The notes beneath the pieces were generated by a model. It was not told where the DNA came from, did no database searches, and worked only from the letters and a program-made list of their open reading frames with translations. A stretch of 64,000 bases of DNA. Origin: UBA2396 sp038042175 (lineage in GTDB: Bacteria; Planctomycetota; Phycisphaerae; Phycisphaerales; UBA1924). Made by a program: the position numbers and the translations under genes. The DNA lies in NCBI GenBank assembly GCA_964358855.1, contig CAYHQQ010000001.1:62001-126000 (forward strand), written 5' to 3'. Shown piece by piece: positions 36,102 through 45,185 of this stretch. Each line of letters begins with the position of its first letter. Position 1 is the first letter of the stretch.

Positions 36102-37103
36102 TCACGGGGAGTCCTGAATCGGCCCCCACAGCGTCAGGGCGATGTTCCCGGCGTTGAACGCCGCGTGCATCACGATCGGCACCCCCAGCCGCCCCGTCCT
36201 CGCGAACGCGATCCCAAAGGCCAGACCCAGCACAAAGAGCGGCGGCAGGGCGTGCCAGGGCACCACACCCGTGTGCCTCCCCGCGAAGAGTGCGGCCGTC
36301 AGGATCACGCTCAGCCAGGGGCTCCGGGTCACCTTAAGCAGCGTGGTCTGAAGAAAGAGGCGATAGACCACCTCCTCGACGATGGGCGCTCCGATCACGG
36401 CGCACGCCGACATGACGATCGCGGGCCACGACGCCGGCTCGTCCTTGATCAACCTCAGGGTCTCGTGCGCGATGGGATTGGGAGCGTGATCGCTCAACCG
36501 CTCGGCCGCCCAGACCGCGATCGCCGAGCACGCCGACACGACCGTGTACGCCGCGGCCACAAGCCCGACGCCGATGGGCCCGTCCCACCGCCCCACCATC
36601 CGCCTCATCCCGCCGCAGGCCAGCACCGCCATCACCAGCGCCACCGGCACGCCCACGAGATACGAACCAGCCTGCAACACCGCCTGGCCCTTGACCGTGA
36701 GCGACGAGACCTCGGCCGGAAACGGGAGAGCGAGGGAGTACGCGAGCGAGTAGCCGACCGCCGACGAGGCAAACACAATCATCCCGGCGCAGAGCAGTAT
36801 CACCGGCTCCTTCTCACTTGGCATCACCGGCTTGTGTCGTTTGAACGACCCCGGTCGTATCACGTCCATCGCCACAAGACCCGCCAGCACAAACGGGCCC
36901 GCAAGCATCACGATCAGCGCCGTGATATTGGTCCAGCCCGCGGGCGACAGCGTTCGGGCGGCCTCACCCATCGCCCCCGGCAAGGGAAGCGATGGTTCTG
37001 AAGGCGGCGGCACCTGCTCGAGTTGTCCGGCGCCCATGCAGGCGCAAACTATCGCCAGGCCCGCAACAATGAGCGTCTCTCGGCGTCGCCCGATGTCCCC
37101 CAC
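36102..37103 (-). CDS. CPBP-family intramembrane glutamic protease
   Basis: The frame is open to 37376, but the upstream part overlaps trpC on the other strand. The likely start is GTG at 37103 (333 residues, with a poorly spaced purine run) or ATG at 37037. Eight or so membrane segments follow. The family's three motifs are intact: EEVVYR (EExxxR), FAGRH (FxxxH) and HAAFN (HxxxN), all within the C-terminal 110 residues. CPBP enzymes are Rce1-like membrane proteases. It is divergent from trpC with a 22-base gap. Confidence 0.85.
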   Translation of the reverse strand: MGDIGRRRETLIVAGLAIVCACMGAGQLEQVPPPSEPSLPLPGAMGEAARTLSPAGWTNITALIVMLAGPFVLAGLVAMDVIRPGSFKRHKPVMPSEKEPVILLCAGMIVFASSAVGYSLAYSLALPFPAEVSSLTVKGQAVLQAGSYLVGVPVALVMAVLACGGMRRMVGRWDGPIGVGLVAAAYTVVSACSAIAVWAAERLSDHAPNPIAHETLRLIKDEPASWPAIVMSACAVIGAPIVEEVVYRLFLQTTLLKVTRSPWLSVILTAALFAGRHTGVVPWHALPPLFVLGLAFGIAFARTGRLGVPIVMHAAFNAGNIALTLWGPIQDSP

Positions 37104-37125
37104 ACCCCTCGCCCAGGAGCCCAGC

Positions 37126-37953
37126 GTGGCTGTCTCCGTTCTCAGCGACATCATCGACCACAAGCGACGCGAGGTCGACGCGGCCAGGCGCCAGACCGAT
37201 ATCGACACGCTGCGAACCAGGGCCAGCGCGCGACCGGCGCCGCGGGACTTCCACGGCGCTCTGACCGACGCGGGACCAGCAGGCGTTCGGGTCATCGCCG
37301 AGATCAAACGCATGAGCCCCTCCGCGGGGCTCATCCGCCCGGAATACGCCGACGCATCGTTTTCGCCCGAGTCCATTGCCGCACGGTATCACGCGGGCGG
37401 GGCGCACGCGATCAGCTGCCTGACCGACGAGCGGTTCTTCGCGGGAAGTCTTTCCTTCATCGATCGCATCAAGGATAAGGTTTCGCTGCCGGTGCTCCGC
37501 AAGGACTTTGTGATCGATCCGTGGCAGGTGTTCGAGTCCCGGGCCGCCGGCGCCGACGCCATTTTGCTCATCGCCGAGTGTCTCGACGACCCATCGCTCG
37601 TCTCCCTCCACGCCCTCGCCCAAAGCCTCCACATGAGCGTGCTCGTGGAGGTTCACGATCTCGAAAACCTCGCCCGGGCGACGACGCTCGTCGGCGCAGG
37701 CACGGCCCGCGGCACGCTTCTGGGTGTCAATAACCGCGATCTGCGGACCATGGCTGTCGACCTGGAACAGACCATCCGCCTCGCCAGCCGCCTTCCCGTC
37801 CGTTCGGGTGTGGTTAGTGAGTCTGGCATTCGATCCAAGGCCGACCTTGACCATCTGGCCGAACATGGGGTGAACATCGTTCTGGTCGGAGAATCGCTCA
37901 TGCGCGAGCGCGATCCGGGCGATGCTCTCGTGCGCTTGATCCGTGGCCAATGA
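37126..37953 (+). CDS. trpC: Indole-3-glycerol phosphate synthase
   Basis: It converts CdRP to indole-3-glycerol phosphate in tryptophan synthesis. The start chosen is GTG at 37126, because AGGAG lies eight bases upstream and the product then begins VAVSVLSDIIDHKRREV, the normal family start. This gives 275 residues. An ATG at 37093 would add 11 unusual residues. Signature segments are VIAEIKRMSPSAG, LRKDFVIDPWQV, LVEVHDLENL, GVNNRDLRTM and SESGIRS of the TIM barrel. No other trp genes are adjacent, so the pathway is scattered. Confidence 0.96.
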   Translation: MAVSVLSDIIDHKRREVDAARRQTDIDTLRTRASARPAPRDFHGALTDAGPAGVRVIAEIKRMSPSAGLIRPEYADASFSPESIAARYHAGGAHAISCLTDERFFAGSLSFIDRIKDKVSLPVLRKDFVIDPWQVFESRAAGADAILLIAECLDDPSLVSLHALAQSLHMSVLVEVHDLENLARATTLVGAGTARGTLLGVNNRDLRTMAVDLEQTIRLASRLPVRSGVVSESGIRSKADLDHLAEHGVNIVLVGESLMRERDPGDALVRLIRGQ

Positions 37954-37975
37954 TCTATCGCACCAAAGTCCAACC

Positions 37976-37990
37976 GCGGCTTTCAGCCGC
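37976..37990. other. Short perfect hairpin downstream of trpC
   Basis: GCGGCT-TTC-AGCCGC forms a six-base-pair stem with a three-base loop, 23 bases after the trpC stop and 12 bases before the next start codon. No T-run follows, so it is not a standard terminator. It could slow the polymerase or cap a transcript end. Confidence 0.4.
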
Positions 37991-38002
37991 TCGGAGCACT
38001 CG

Positions 38003-39652
38003 ATGCACCCGCAACTCAAGATGGCGTACAGACTTCCCTCCATGATCATCGCGGTGGTCGGCATGGCGACGGGCATGACAGCAGGCATGACGGGGGCCGC
38101 CCAGTTCGCCCAGCCCGCCGACCCCCCGCCCGAAACGCAGCCCGACTCCCAGCCTGTCGATTTGACCCCGCCGCCGGTCACCCCCGAGCCCGCCCCGCCG
38201 GCGGACACGACGCCCGCAAAGAAGCCACCCCTCAGGGTCACGCCGCAGCTCCCGACCAAGGAGCACGACGCCGACGCGACCGCGAAGCTCGAGCAGGCCA
38301 CCAAGGCGCTCAAGGAGGCCAAGAGCCTCAAGTTCAAAGCCTCGTTCTCGGTGGATGGGCTCGGCAAGGACATGATGGGCACCTGTGCCGCGAATGTGCT
38401 GGCGGTGCACGAGAACAATGTCTGGAGCTTCCGCCTGACGGGGAAGGGAAGGCACGTCCAGAAGGTCACCGAGACCGACTTTGACCTTGTCTACAGCGGC
38501 GGCAACCTCGAGTGGCTCGACGCCGACACCAAGAAGCTGATGATCAGGCCCGCGACACAGGCCAAATCAAAGCTCCTGCAGGCCTCGTCGAGCCTCAAGA
38601 ACGTCACCGAGATGTTCGGCGCCAACGCGTTCGCCGGACAGACCAAGGCCATCAAGCTGCGCATGGGCACCGAAGAAAAGGCCGGCGGCGTCGATTGCGA
38701 GGTCGTGGTGGGCGAAGCGTCCGACGGCCAGAGTTCGCAAAAGGTCTTCCTCGGCAAAGAGGACCACATCCCGCGCCGCTTCGTCCTGGAGCGCAAGACC
38801 CAGACCCGTGGCGACATGACCATCACCACCGACCTCACCGAGATGGAGGTCAACGCCTCCGTCTCTCCCAGCGATGTGCACCTGTCTCTGCCCGAGGGCT
38901 ACACCAAAGATGTGCCGCCAACTCCCGTCCGGCCCGTGCTCACCGCCCGCCCCACCCCCGTGGTCAACCCCGCGGCGAACAACCCCAAGGCCAAACCCAC
39001 CACAGAGGAGACTTCGGTAGTCTTGGATCCGGACTCGATCGTCCCGACCGGCAACGACAGCGGGCCGGCAATCGCGCAGCCGGTTCAGCCCACCGAGATC
39101 ACGCCCACGGCGACCCCCGCCGTCAAGCCGCCTCCCCCGCCTCCCGTTGAGGTCACCAATCTTCCCGACTTTGAGCTCAAAGACTCCAAAGGGGCGAAGG
39201 TGACAACCGCCAACCTCCATGGCTCACCCTCGGTCCTGCTCTTCTGGGGCACCTGGTCCCTCAGTTCCAAAAAGGCCCTGCCCGAATTCGCGACCCTCGC
39301 CGACCGCTACAAGGACAAGGCCAAGTTCCACGCCGTCGCCGTGCGCCAAAAAGACCCCCAGTCGGCCACAAAGGTCGTCGCCGACGCCGGTTACACGTTC
39401 TCTCTTCTGCTCGAAGGCGATTCTCTCGCCCAGGCCTTGCACGTCGGCGCCTACCCCGCGCTTTACGTGTTTGGCGCCGATGGCGAACTGCTCAAGTCCT
39501 CGTCGGGAGTCTCGATTTCGGATGCCTTCGCCGCCGCCCAGGCCGCCCTCGACGGTTCGCTTGGCGTCGCCAATCCGGCCCTGCCCACCAAGCCCCCCGT
39601 GGAGCCCAAGGTCTCCCCCAAGGCGAATCCAGACGTCGAGACCGACAAGTAG
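38003..39652 (+). CDS. Secreted protein with LolA-like domain and thioredoxin-fold domain lacking cysteines
   Basis: A protein of 549 residues from the ATG at 38003 (GGAG upstream). A signal peptide (MHPQLKMAYRLPSMII..) is followed by a Pro-rich spacer. A DUF2092/LolA-like domain comes next at about 90-290 (ATKALKEAKSLKFKASFSVDGLG.., MTITTDLTEMEVNA), then a second Pro-rich linker. The last 150 residues have a redoxin/TlpA-like fold (LPDFELKDSKGAKVT, PSVLLFWGTWSLSSKKALPEF). The usual Cys-x-x-Cys (WCGPC) is replaced by WSLSS, so a thiol redox role is unlikely and a binding role is more plausible. Confidence 0.8.
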   Translation: MHPQLKMAYRLPSMIIAVVGMATGMTAGMTGAAQFAQPADPPPETQPDSQPVDLTPPPVTPEPAPPADTTPAKKPPLRVTPQLPTKEHDADATAKLEQATKALKEAKSLKFKASFSVDGLGKDMMGTCAANVLAVHENNVWSFRLTGKGRHVQKVTETDFDLVYSGGNLEWLDADTKKLMIRPATQAKSKLLQASSSLKNVTEMFGANAFAGQTKAIKLRMGTEEKAGGVDCEVVVGEASDGQSSQKVFLGKEDHIPRRFVLERKTQTRGDMTITTDLTEMEVNASVSPSDVHLSLPEGYTKDVPPTPVRPVLTARPTPVVNPAANNPKAKPTTEETSVVLDPDSIVPTGNDSGPAIAQPVQPTEITPTATPAVKPPPPPPVEVTNLPDFELKDSKGAKVTTANLHGSPSVLLFWGTWSLSSKKALPEFATLADRYKDKAKFHAVAVRQKDPQSATKVVADAGYTFSLLLEGDSLAQALHVGAYPALYVFGADGELLKSSSGVSISDAFAAAQAALDGSLGVANPALPTKPPVEPKVSPKANPDVETDK

Positions 39653-39682
39653 CTGGCGAAAGCGACTTGTCCGTTGCCTTGG

Positions 39683-39702
39683 TTTTCCACAGGTTGTCCC
39701 CA
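39683..39702. promoter_or_regulatory. Possible DnaA boxes upstream of dnaN
   Basis: TTTTCCACA (39683-39691) differs by one base from the classical TTATCCACA box. TTGTCCCCA (39694-39702) differs by two and follows after two bases in the same orientation. They lie about 150 bases before dnaN. dnaA itself is not in the window, so an origin cannot be claimed. Confidence 0.35.
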
Positions 39703-39843
39703 ACCCTGTCGGTCGTGGCATGGGGTGGGTCAGACTACTAGCCGTGGTAGACTGCGCATACCGTTGGCCGGGATTCGAGGTTTTTTGGCCGTCTCGGGAA
39801 CGGGATTGACCCAGCCTGTGTTTCTGGCCGGGATGGAGAGTGC

Positions 39844-41037
39844 ATGAAAGTCATTTGCGATCGTTCGGCCTTGCTCGAAGCCATCAACCTCGTCTCCGGG
39901 GCGGTTGCATCGCGCACCCCCCGCCCACAGCTCCAGTGCGTCAAGCTCGAAGCGACCAAGAAGGGTTCCGCCGGCGAACTGACGCTCCTGGCGACCGACG
40001 GAGAGCTCTCGCTGCGGCTCAAGCTCTCGGCTGTCGACGTGCAACAGGTCGGTGAATGCCTCATTCCCGCCGACAAGCTCCGCCAGATCGTCGGGGCCGA
40101 GGAGTCTGAGCCGACGCTGACCCTCGAGACCGACGAGGACGCGATCCGCATTCGCGGCAAGGACGCGCAGTTCAAGGTCTACGGGTACCCCGTCGCCGAC
40201 TTCCCGCCCATCCCCGACATGGCCGCCGTCATCGCCGGAAGCGCCGACGCGGGCAAAGCCAAGGCCGTCTTCTCCCACTCCGCCGGCGCCTTCGCCACCA
40301 TCATCGAACGCACCGTCTTCGCCACAGCCCGCGAGAACAGCCGCTACGCGATCAACGGCGTTCTGCTCAAACGCGACGGCAAGCGCCTGGAGATGGTCGC
40401 GACCGACGGGCGCCGCCTGGCCCTTTGCCGCACGCAGCTCGCCGCGAGCGACAAAGACTCCAAGGCCGTCTCATGCATCATCCCCACCAAGGCCCTGGGC
40501 ATGATCCAAAAACTCATCCGCGACCCGCAGGAACAGGTGCAGATCGCGATCACCGACAACCAGATCTACTTTTCGGTCATCTCGGCGACCGAAAAGGCCG
40601 ACGCGAGCAACGCCCGCGCGGTGCTCTCCAGCAACCTGGTCGAGGGCAGCTTCCCCCCTTACGAAGACGTCATCCCCAAGGACCACGACAAGCGCGTCGT
40701 GTTCGACAAGGACGTTCTCAGCTCGGCGGTTCGGCGTGCCGCCCTTCTCACCAACGAAGAGAGCCGCGGCGTGCGGATGGCCTTCACGGGCAAGAACAAG
40801 CAGCTCGAGCTCTCCAGCCGCGCCCCCGAGATGGGCGAGGCCCAGATCACCATCGACCTTGCCAAGTACGACGGCGACGACGTGGAGATCGGCTTCAACC
40901 CGCTCTTCCTGACCGACGCCCTCAAGGTCATCTCCGAGCCCGAGGTGATCCTGGAACTCAAGGCCGGCAACAAGCCCGGCGTGGTGAAGGTCGGCACCGA
41001 CTTTGTGTACGTCGTGATGCCGGTGAATCTGCAGTAA
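39844..41037 (+). CDS. dnaN: DNA polymerase III sliding clamp, beta subunit
   Basis: A protein of 397 residues starting MKVICDRSALLEAINLVSGAVASRTPRPQ (shown in part here), with GGAGAG before the ATG. It forms the homodimeric ring that tethers replicative polymerase to DNA. Three repeated clamp folds are visible, and the family's end (DFVYVVMPVNLQ) is intact. The length is slightly above the usual 366-380 because of small insertions in the first and second domains. It stands alone without dnaA or recF, unlike the classical order. Confidence 0.95.
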   Translation: MKVICDRSALLEAINLVSGAVASRTPRPQLQCVKLEATKKGSAGELTLLATDGELSLRLKLSAVDVQQVGECLIPADKLRQIVGAEESEPTLTLETDEDAIRIRGKDAQFKVYGYPVADFPPIPDMAAVIAGSADAGKAKAVFSHSAGAFATIIERTVFATARENSRYAINGVLLKRDGKRLEMVATDGRRLALCRTQLAASDKDSKAVSCIIPTKALGMIQKLIRDPQEQVQIAITDNQIYFSVISATEKADASNARAVLSSNLVEGSFPPYEDVIPKDHDKRVVFDKDVLSSAVRRAALLTNEESRGVRMAFTGKNKQLELSSRAPEMGEAQITIDLAKYDGDDVEIGFNPLFLTDALKVISEPEVILELKAGNKPGVVKVGTDFVYVVMPVNLQ

Positions 41038-41169
41038 TTGGGCCCGCGGCAACCGATGGCACCCCATCCTGAGGCGTGGTGCCGCGCCCACCCCAAAGTC
41101 ACTTGGTGAGCCACGAATCGTCGGTGGCAATGGTTCTTTGCACCCCGGTGCAACTCGATTGAATTTCAC

Positions 41170-41796
41170 GTGTATATTTCAATCGTGAAGACCGGATCGA
41201 TCAACATCCCCCAGGCGGACGGAGGCTGGATTCGAAGGCCGGCGATGGTCCGCTCCCTCCGCTCGCCCGTGCGTCAGGAGATCGTCGACGCCCTCGAAGC
41301 CGCCGGGCCGGCGACCATGGCCGAGCTGGCCCGCGGGCTGGGCCGGCGCCCCGACGCCCTGTACTTCCACGTCCGCCAGCTCCTGACTGTCGCCCTGATC
41401 AAAGAGCTCGCCCCCCGGCGCGAGGGGCGGCATGTCGCGTCGGTCTACGACGTCGCGTGGCGACCGATGCGGCTCTCCTACGAGAGCGGCGTCAGCGGCA
41501 AGAGCCTTTCGGCCGTCGTGGGCGCCGCCATGCGCCTGGCCGTCCGCGACTTTGCCGCCGCCGCCCGCGTCAAACAACCAGGGGCCGCAGCCGCCGGACG
41601 TCCGCCGCAACTCTGGGGCGCCCGCCGGGTCGGCTGGCTCGACCCCGATGAGATCAACCGGGTGAATCGCCTCCTGGAGGCGGCCTCAGACATCCTCCGC
41701 AAAGCAAGGCCCAGGCCCGGCTCGCGGTCCATGAGCTTGAGTTTCGTGCTCTCGCCCTCGCATCGTGACCAGACCAAAAAGGGAGAATCGACATGA
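41170..41796 (+). CDS. ArsR-like winged-helix transcriptional regulator
   Basis: A protein of 208 residues if started at the GTG at 41170. An internal ATG at 41246 (MVRSLRSPVRQ) with AAGG upstream is an alternative. The winged helix-turn-helix lies near residues 28-100 (SPVRQEIVDALEAAGPATMAELARGLGRRPDALYFHVRQL, shown in part) and follows the ArsR/helix-turn-helix 20 layout. The C-terminal 100 residues are not recognised. Its stop overlaps the start of the retropepsin-like gene (ATGA), so the two are translationally coupled. It probably controls the protease or its operon. Confidence 0.75.
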   Translation: MYISIVKTGSINIPQADGGWIRRPAMVRSLRSPVRQEIVDALEAAGPATMAELARGLGRRPDALYFHVRQLLTVALIKELAPRREGRHVASVYDVAWRPMRLSYESGVSGKSLSAVVGAAMRLAVRDFAAAARVKQPGAAAAGRPPQLWGARRVGWLDPDEINRVNRLLEAASDILRKARPRPGSRSMSLSFVLSPSHRDQTKKGEST

Positions 41797-43382
41797 ACAC
41801 GATCGCATCATGGCTCGCCGCCGCTTCGGGCCTCCTGGGATTCCTGGCGTCAAGCGCCGCCCAGCCGCTCTCGGTGGAACACCTCCGCGAGAGTGTTCGA
41901 CACGCCACGGGATGGGAGACGCTTCCCAAAACCGCCTCAGGCGGCGTCATGCTCTCGGGAACGACAAACACGCTCAGCATCGACGCCGATGCCACGCTCC
42001 TCTTCGACTACTCCGGGCACCTCTCGCTCCAGCAGTCAGGACTCATCCCCATGACACGCTCGATTGGTTCGAGCGGCCCATGGATGCTCGACATCGGCGG
42101 CGAGTTCCGTGGCCTGTCGCTGGGTGAAGGCGAGGACCTGATCATCCTTGCCCAGGTAATCAGCGGCCAATGGGCCTTTGAATCCAGTCCTCTTCGCCTC
42201 GAAATCGATCAAGCGCGAACCTCGCCCGAGAAGGTGGTCGCGACGTTCGTGCTCCCGGGGCCGGGCGGTGAGCCGCTGGTCACGCACGGCGAGATCGACG
42301 TCGACCGCAAAACCTGGAAGCCCACCGCGTGCCGGGTTCACGCCGGCAAGGACACCACGACGATCACCTTCGGCGGATCCGCGATGCTGGACGAAGTCTG
42401 GTTCCCGGCCGAGGTCACCATCGCCGCCAAGTCCTCGAACTCAAGCTTCCATTTTGCCAAGGCCGCCCCGGCTCCGACCTTCGTTCGCTCGCCCTACGAC
42501 CCGCCGCGCCCCATCGGCTCGCGCCCGACCGACGTCGTGTTCGATCGCGCCGTCCCCTCGATCCTCGAGCGACGCCGCGCCAAGACCGGCCACTCTCTGG
42601 TCAAGGTGTTGATCGATTCCAAGCCGGGCTGGTTCATCTTCGACACAGGCGCCGGCGCCACCGTCATCGACCAGACGTTCGCCGACTCCATCGCCCTCAA
42701 GCCCTTTGGCTCAGTCGAGGCCGTGGGAGTGGGCGGCTCGGTCACGACCGCCTTCGTCCGCAGCAAGTCCCTCACCGTCGGGCCCGCGACCCTCACCGAT
42801 CCGCTCATGGCACGCCTGGATCTTTCCAAGATCGGAGCGGCCATCGGCGAGGACCTCGCCGGCGTCCTGGGCTACAACGTCATGCACCGATCCATCGCCA
42901 AGCTGCACACGGACGACGGAACCGTCGAGCTCTTCGATCCCGCGACCTTTGACGACAAGGGCCTCGCCTGGTTCCCGCTGACGGTGTACGAGCGCCACGC
43001 CTGCATCGAGGCCGCCTTCGAGGATCATCGCGGCATCTTTAAGCTCGACACCGGAGCCGGCGTTCTCCCCGTCTCGATGCACGCCCCGGCGGTTGTGCGC
43101 CTCAAGCTCTTGGAAGGCCGCCAGACCCAGGATGGCCATGCCGGCGGCGTGGGCGGCCGTGTCGCCGTCAAGACAGGAAGCCTGCGCTGGCTGGAAATCG
43201 GCGGGCGCCGAGAGGAGAACGTGCCCGCCAACTTCGCCCTGGAACCCAAGGGTGCGCTCGCCGACGAATTTACCCTGGGCAACCTGAGCCCCCGCCAGAT
43301 CGGCCCCCGCGACATCGTCTTTGACTACGTCGGTGGACGGATCGCATACCCCGAACGAAAGCCCGCGCCCGAGTCGAAGTGA
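41793..43382 (+). CDS. Secreted retropepsin-like aspartic protease with two DTGA-type motifs
   Basis: A protein of 529 residues with GGGAG before the ATG and a signal peptide (MNTIASWLAAASG..SSAAQ). The first 230 residues form a beta-rich N-terminal region. Two aspartic-protease-type motifs follow: FIFDTGAGATVID (about residue 286) and FKLDTGAGVLPVS (about 415). Each matches the DTGA site of retropepsin-like folds. Two half-sites in one chain could make a pseudo-dimeric active site. The substrate is unknown. It overlaps the upstream regulator by four bases. Confidence 0.8.
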   Translation: MNTIASWLAAASGLLGFLASSAAQPLSVEHLRESVRHATGWETLPKTASGGVMLSGTTNTLSIDADATLLFDYSGHLSLQQSGLIPMTRSIGSSGPWMLDIGGEFRGLSLGEGEDLIILAQVISGQWAFESSPLRLEIDQARTSPEKVVATFVLPGPGGEPLVTHGEIDVDRKTWKPTACRVHAGKDTTTITFGGSAMLDEVWFPAEVTIAAKSSNSSFHFAKAAPAPTFVRSPYDPPRPIGSRPTDVVFDRAVPSILERRRAKTGHSLVKVLIDSKPGWFIFDTGAGATVIDQTFADSIALKPFGSVEAVGVGGSVTTAFVRSKSLTVGPATLTDPLMARLDLSKIGAAIGEDLAGVLGYNVMHRSIAKLHTDDGTVELFDPATFDDKGLAWFPLTVYERHACIEAAFEDHRGIFKLDTGAGVLPVSMHAPAVVRLKLLEGRQTQDGHAGGVGGRVAVKTGSLRWLEIGGRREENVPANFALEPKGALADEFTLGNLSPRQIGPRDIVFDYVGGRIAYPERKPAPESK

Positions 43383-43415
43383 AACCCCTGACACCCAACA
43401 GCTTGCGCGCAAGGG

Positions 43416-43443
43416 TTGCCGCCCCGGTCTCGATTCCTATAGT
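43416..43443 (+). promoter_or_regulatory. Sigma70-like promoter for the dihydrolipoyl dehydrogenase gene
   Basis: TTGCCG (43416-43421) and TATAGT (43438-43443) are separated by 16 bases, 36 bases before the start codon at 43480. AGGAGG lies in front of that start. This is the clearest promoter-like pair in the window. Confidence 0.45.
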
Positions 43444-43479
43444 CGCCTCCAAGGTCCAGACAGACCAGGAGGTTCATCC

Positions 43480-45051
43480 ATGGCCGAACGCCATTTTGAT
43501 ATCGTCGTCATCGGTTCGGGTCCCGGCGGATACGTCGGGGCCATCCGGGCCGCTCAGCTGGGGTACAAGGTCGCCATCATCGAGCGCGACAAGCTCGGGG
43601 GCGTCTGCCTCAACTGGGGCTGCATCCCTACCAAGGCCCTGCTCGCCAACGCCGAGCTCTACGAGAAGCTCCACACCGACGCCGCAGCCTGGGGGCTCAA
43701 GGTCAACGGCACGATCGACGTGGACTGGACGCAGACGATCCAGCGGAGCCGCGAGGTCGCCAAGAAGCTCAACAACGGCGTCGGCTTCCTGATGAAGAAA
43801 AACAAGATCGAGCACGTCACCGGCAACGCCAAGCTCGTCGCCGCCCGCAAGGGAACGGCCCCGTGCCGCATCGAGGTCTACGACTGCAAGGTGCAGGACG
43901 AGCTCACCACCGCCCCCTGCGCCAACACCGGCACCACGCCCCGCGAGACCATCACCGCGACCCACGTCATCGTCGCCACCGGCTCGGTCGCCCGCGAGCT
44001 GCCCTTCGCCAAGATAGACGGCGACAAAGTCATGGGCGCCCGCGAAGCCATGAACACCAAGACCATGCCCAAGAGCCTCATCGTCATCGGCGCCGGGGCC
44101 ATCGGCATGGAGTTCGCCTACTTCTACCACACCTTCGGCTGCAAGACGACCGTCGTCGAGATGATGCCCCGCATCCTGCCCGTCGAGGACGATGAGATCT
44201 GCGTCGCGCTGGAGAGGCTCTACAAGAAGCACGGCATGACGATCAAGACGTCGACCACGACCACCAACGTCGAGAAGACGCCCACCGGCGTCAAGGTCAC
44301 CGTCGCCCCCTGGGTCGTCGGACCCGACGGCAAGGGCAAGGCCGACGAGAGCAAGAAGGAAGTTCTCGAGGCCGACAAGGTGCTGCTGGCCGTGGGCGTG
44401 AAGGGTCGTTTCGACGGCCTCTTCGACCCCGCCCTGGGGCTCGAGGTCGTCAAGGAGCACATCAAGACCGACTACGACCCCACCAAGAAAGAGCAGCAGA
44501 ACTGCGACTACAAGACCAACCTGCCGGGCGTCTACGCCATCGGCGACGTCATCGGCCCGCCCTGGCTCGCTCACGTCGCCAGCGAAGAAGGAGTGCTGTG
44601 CGTCGAGCGGATCGCCTGGCGTGACAAGAAGCTCCCGCACGGCAACCACGAGCCCATCGGCGTCGATTACTCGACCGTCCCGGGGTGCACCTACTGCCAC
44701 CCGCAGGTCGCCAGCGGCGGCTACACCGAGCGCGAGCTCAAGGCCCTGGGCAAGGTCAAGGACAAGGACTACGCCGTGGGCGTCTTCCCCTTCGGCGCCC
44801 TGGGCAAGGCGATCGCCGCCCGCAACACCGACGGGATGGCCAAAATCATCCGCGGCCTGCCCCGAGGCGAGATCCTGGGCGCCCACATCATGGGCGATCA
44901 GGCGACCGAGCTCATCGGCGAGATGGGCCTGGCCCGCAGGCTCGAGGCGACCAGCGAGGAACTGATCGTCACCATGCACGCCCACCCGACCATGCACGAG
45001 TCGCTGCACGAGGCCGCCCTCGCCAGCGAAGGTCGCGTGATCAACTCATAG
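43480..45051 (+). CDS. lpdA: Dihydrolipoyl dehydrogenase (E3)
   Basis: A protein of 523 residues from the ATG at 43480, with AGGAGG nine bases upstream. It is the FAD-dependent E3 component that reoxidises lipoamide in 2-oxoacid dehydrogenase and glycine cleavage complexes. The FAD motif (VIGSGPGGYVGA), redox disulfide (GVCLNWGCIPTK), NAD motif (IGAGAIGMEF) and C-terminal HPTMHESLHEAAL are intact. It is about 50 residues longer than usual through an insertion near residues 115-150 (ARKGTAPCRIEVYDC..) and another near 325-350. No E1 or E2 genes are adjacent. Confidence 0.95.
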   Translation: MAERHFDIVVIGSGPGGYVGAIRAAQLGYKVAIIERDKLGGVCLNWGCIPTKALLANAELYEKLHTDAAAWGLKVNGTIDVDWTQTIQRSREVAKKLNNGVGFLMKKNKIEHVTGNAKLVAARKGTAPCRIEVYDCKVQDELTTAPCANTGTTPRETITATHVIVATGSVARELPFAKIDGDKVMGAREAMNTKTMPKSLIVIGAGAIGMEFAYFYHTFGCKTTVVEMMPRILPVEDDEICVALERLYKKHGMTIKTSTTTTNVEKTPTGVKVTVAPWVVGPDGKGKADESKKEVLEADKVLLAVGVKGRFDGLFDPALGLEVVKEHIKTDYDPTKKEQQNCDYKTNLPGVYAIGDVIGPPWLAHVASEEGVLCVERIAWRDKKLPHGNHEPIGVDYSTVPGCTYCHPQVASGGYTERELKALGKVKDKDYAVGVFPFGALGKAIAARNTDGMAKIIRGLPRGEILGAHIMGDQATELIGEMGLARRLEATSEELIVTMHAHPTMHESLHEAALASEGRVINS

Positions 45052-45176
45052 GTGGCACTGCTCTTGGGTAGCACTGCTCTCCTGAGCAGTGCGTCTTGGG
45101 CTTACCGGTGGCATCGCTTTCCAGAGCGGTGCTTCCTTGTGCGCAGAGTGAACACCGCTCTGGAGAGCGGTGCCAG
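45051..45176. repeat. Composite GC-rich hairpin repeat between convergent genes
   Basis: It contains a perfect nine-base-pair hairpin GCACTGCTC-TCCT-GAGCAGTGC (45071-45092) and another, CACCGCTCT-GG-AGAGCGGTG (45153-45172). It shares GTGCGC(G/A)CAGAGTGAACACCGCTC with the copy at 46804-46874. It sits directly after the lpdA stop and ahead of a gene on the opposite strand, so the hairpins may act as bidirectional transcription end signals. Confidence 0.7.
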
Positions 45177-45185
45177 CAAGGCCCA

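Noticed and set aside
36102..37376. Long 424-residue form of the CPBP protease
   Set aside because: Its first 91 residues are antisense to trpC, which has strong family similarity over that stretch.
39683..39843. Chromosomal replication origin
   Set aside because: Only two weak DnaA-box-like sites are present and no dnaA gene. Skew cannot be judged from one window.
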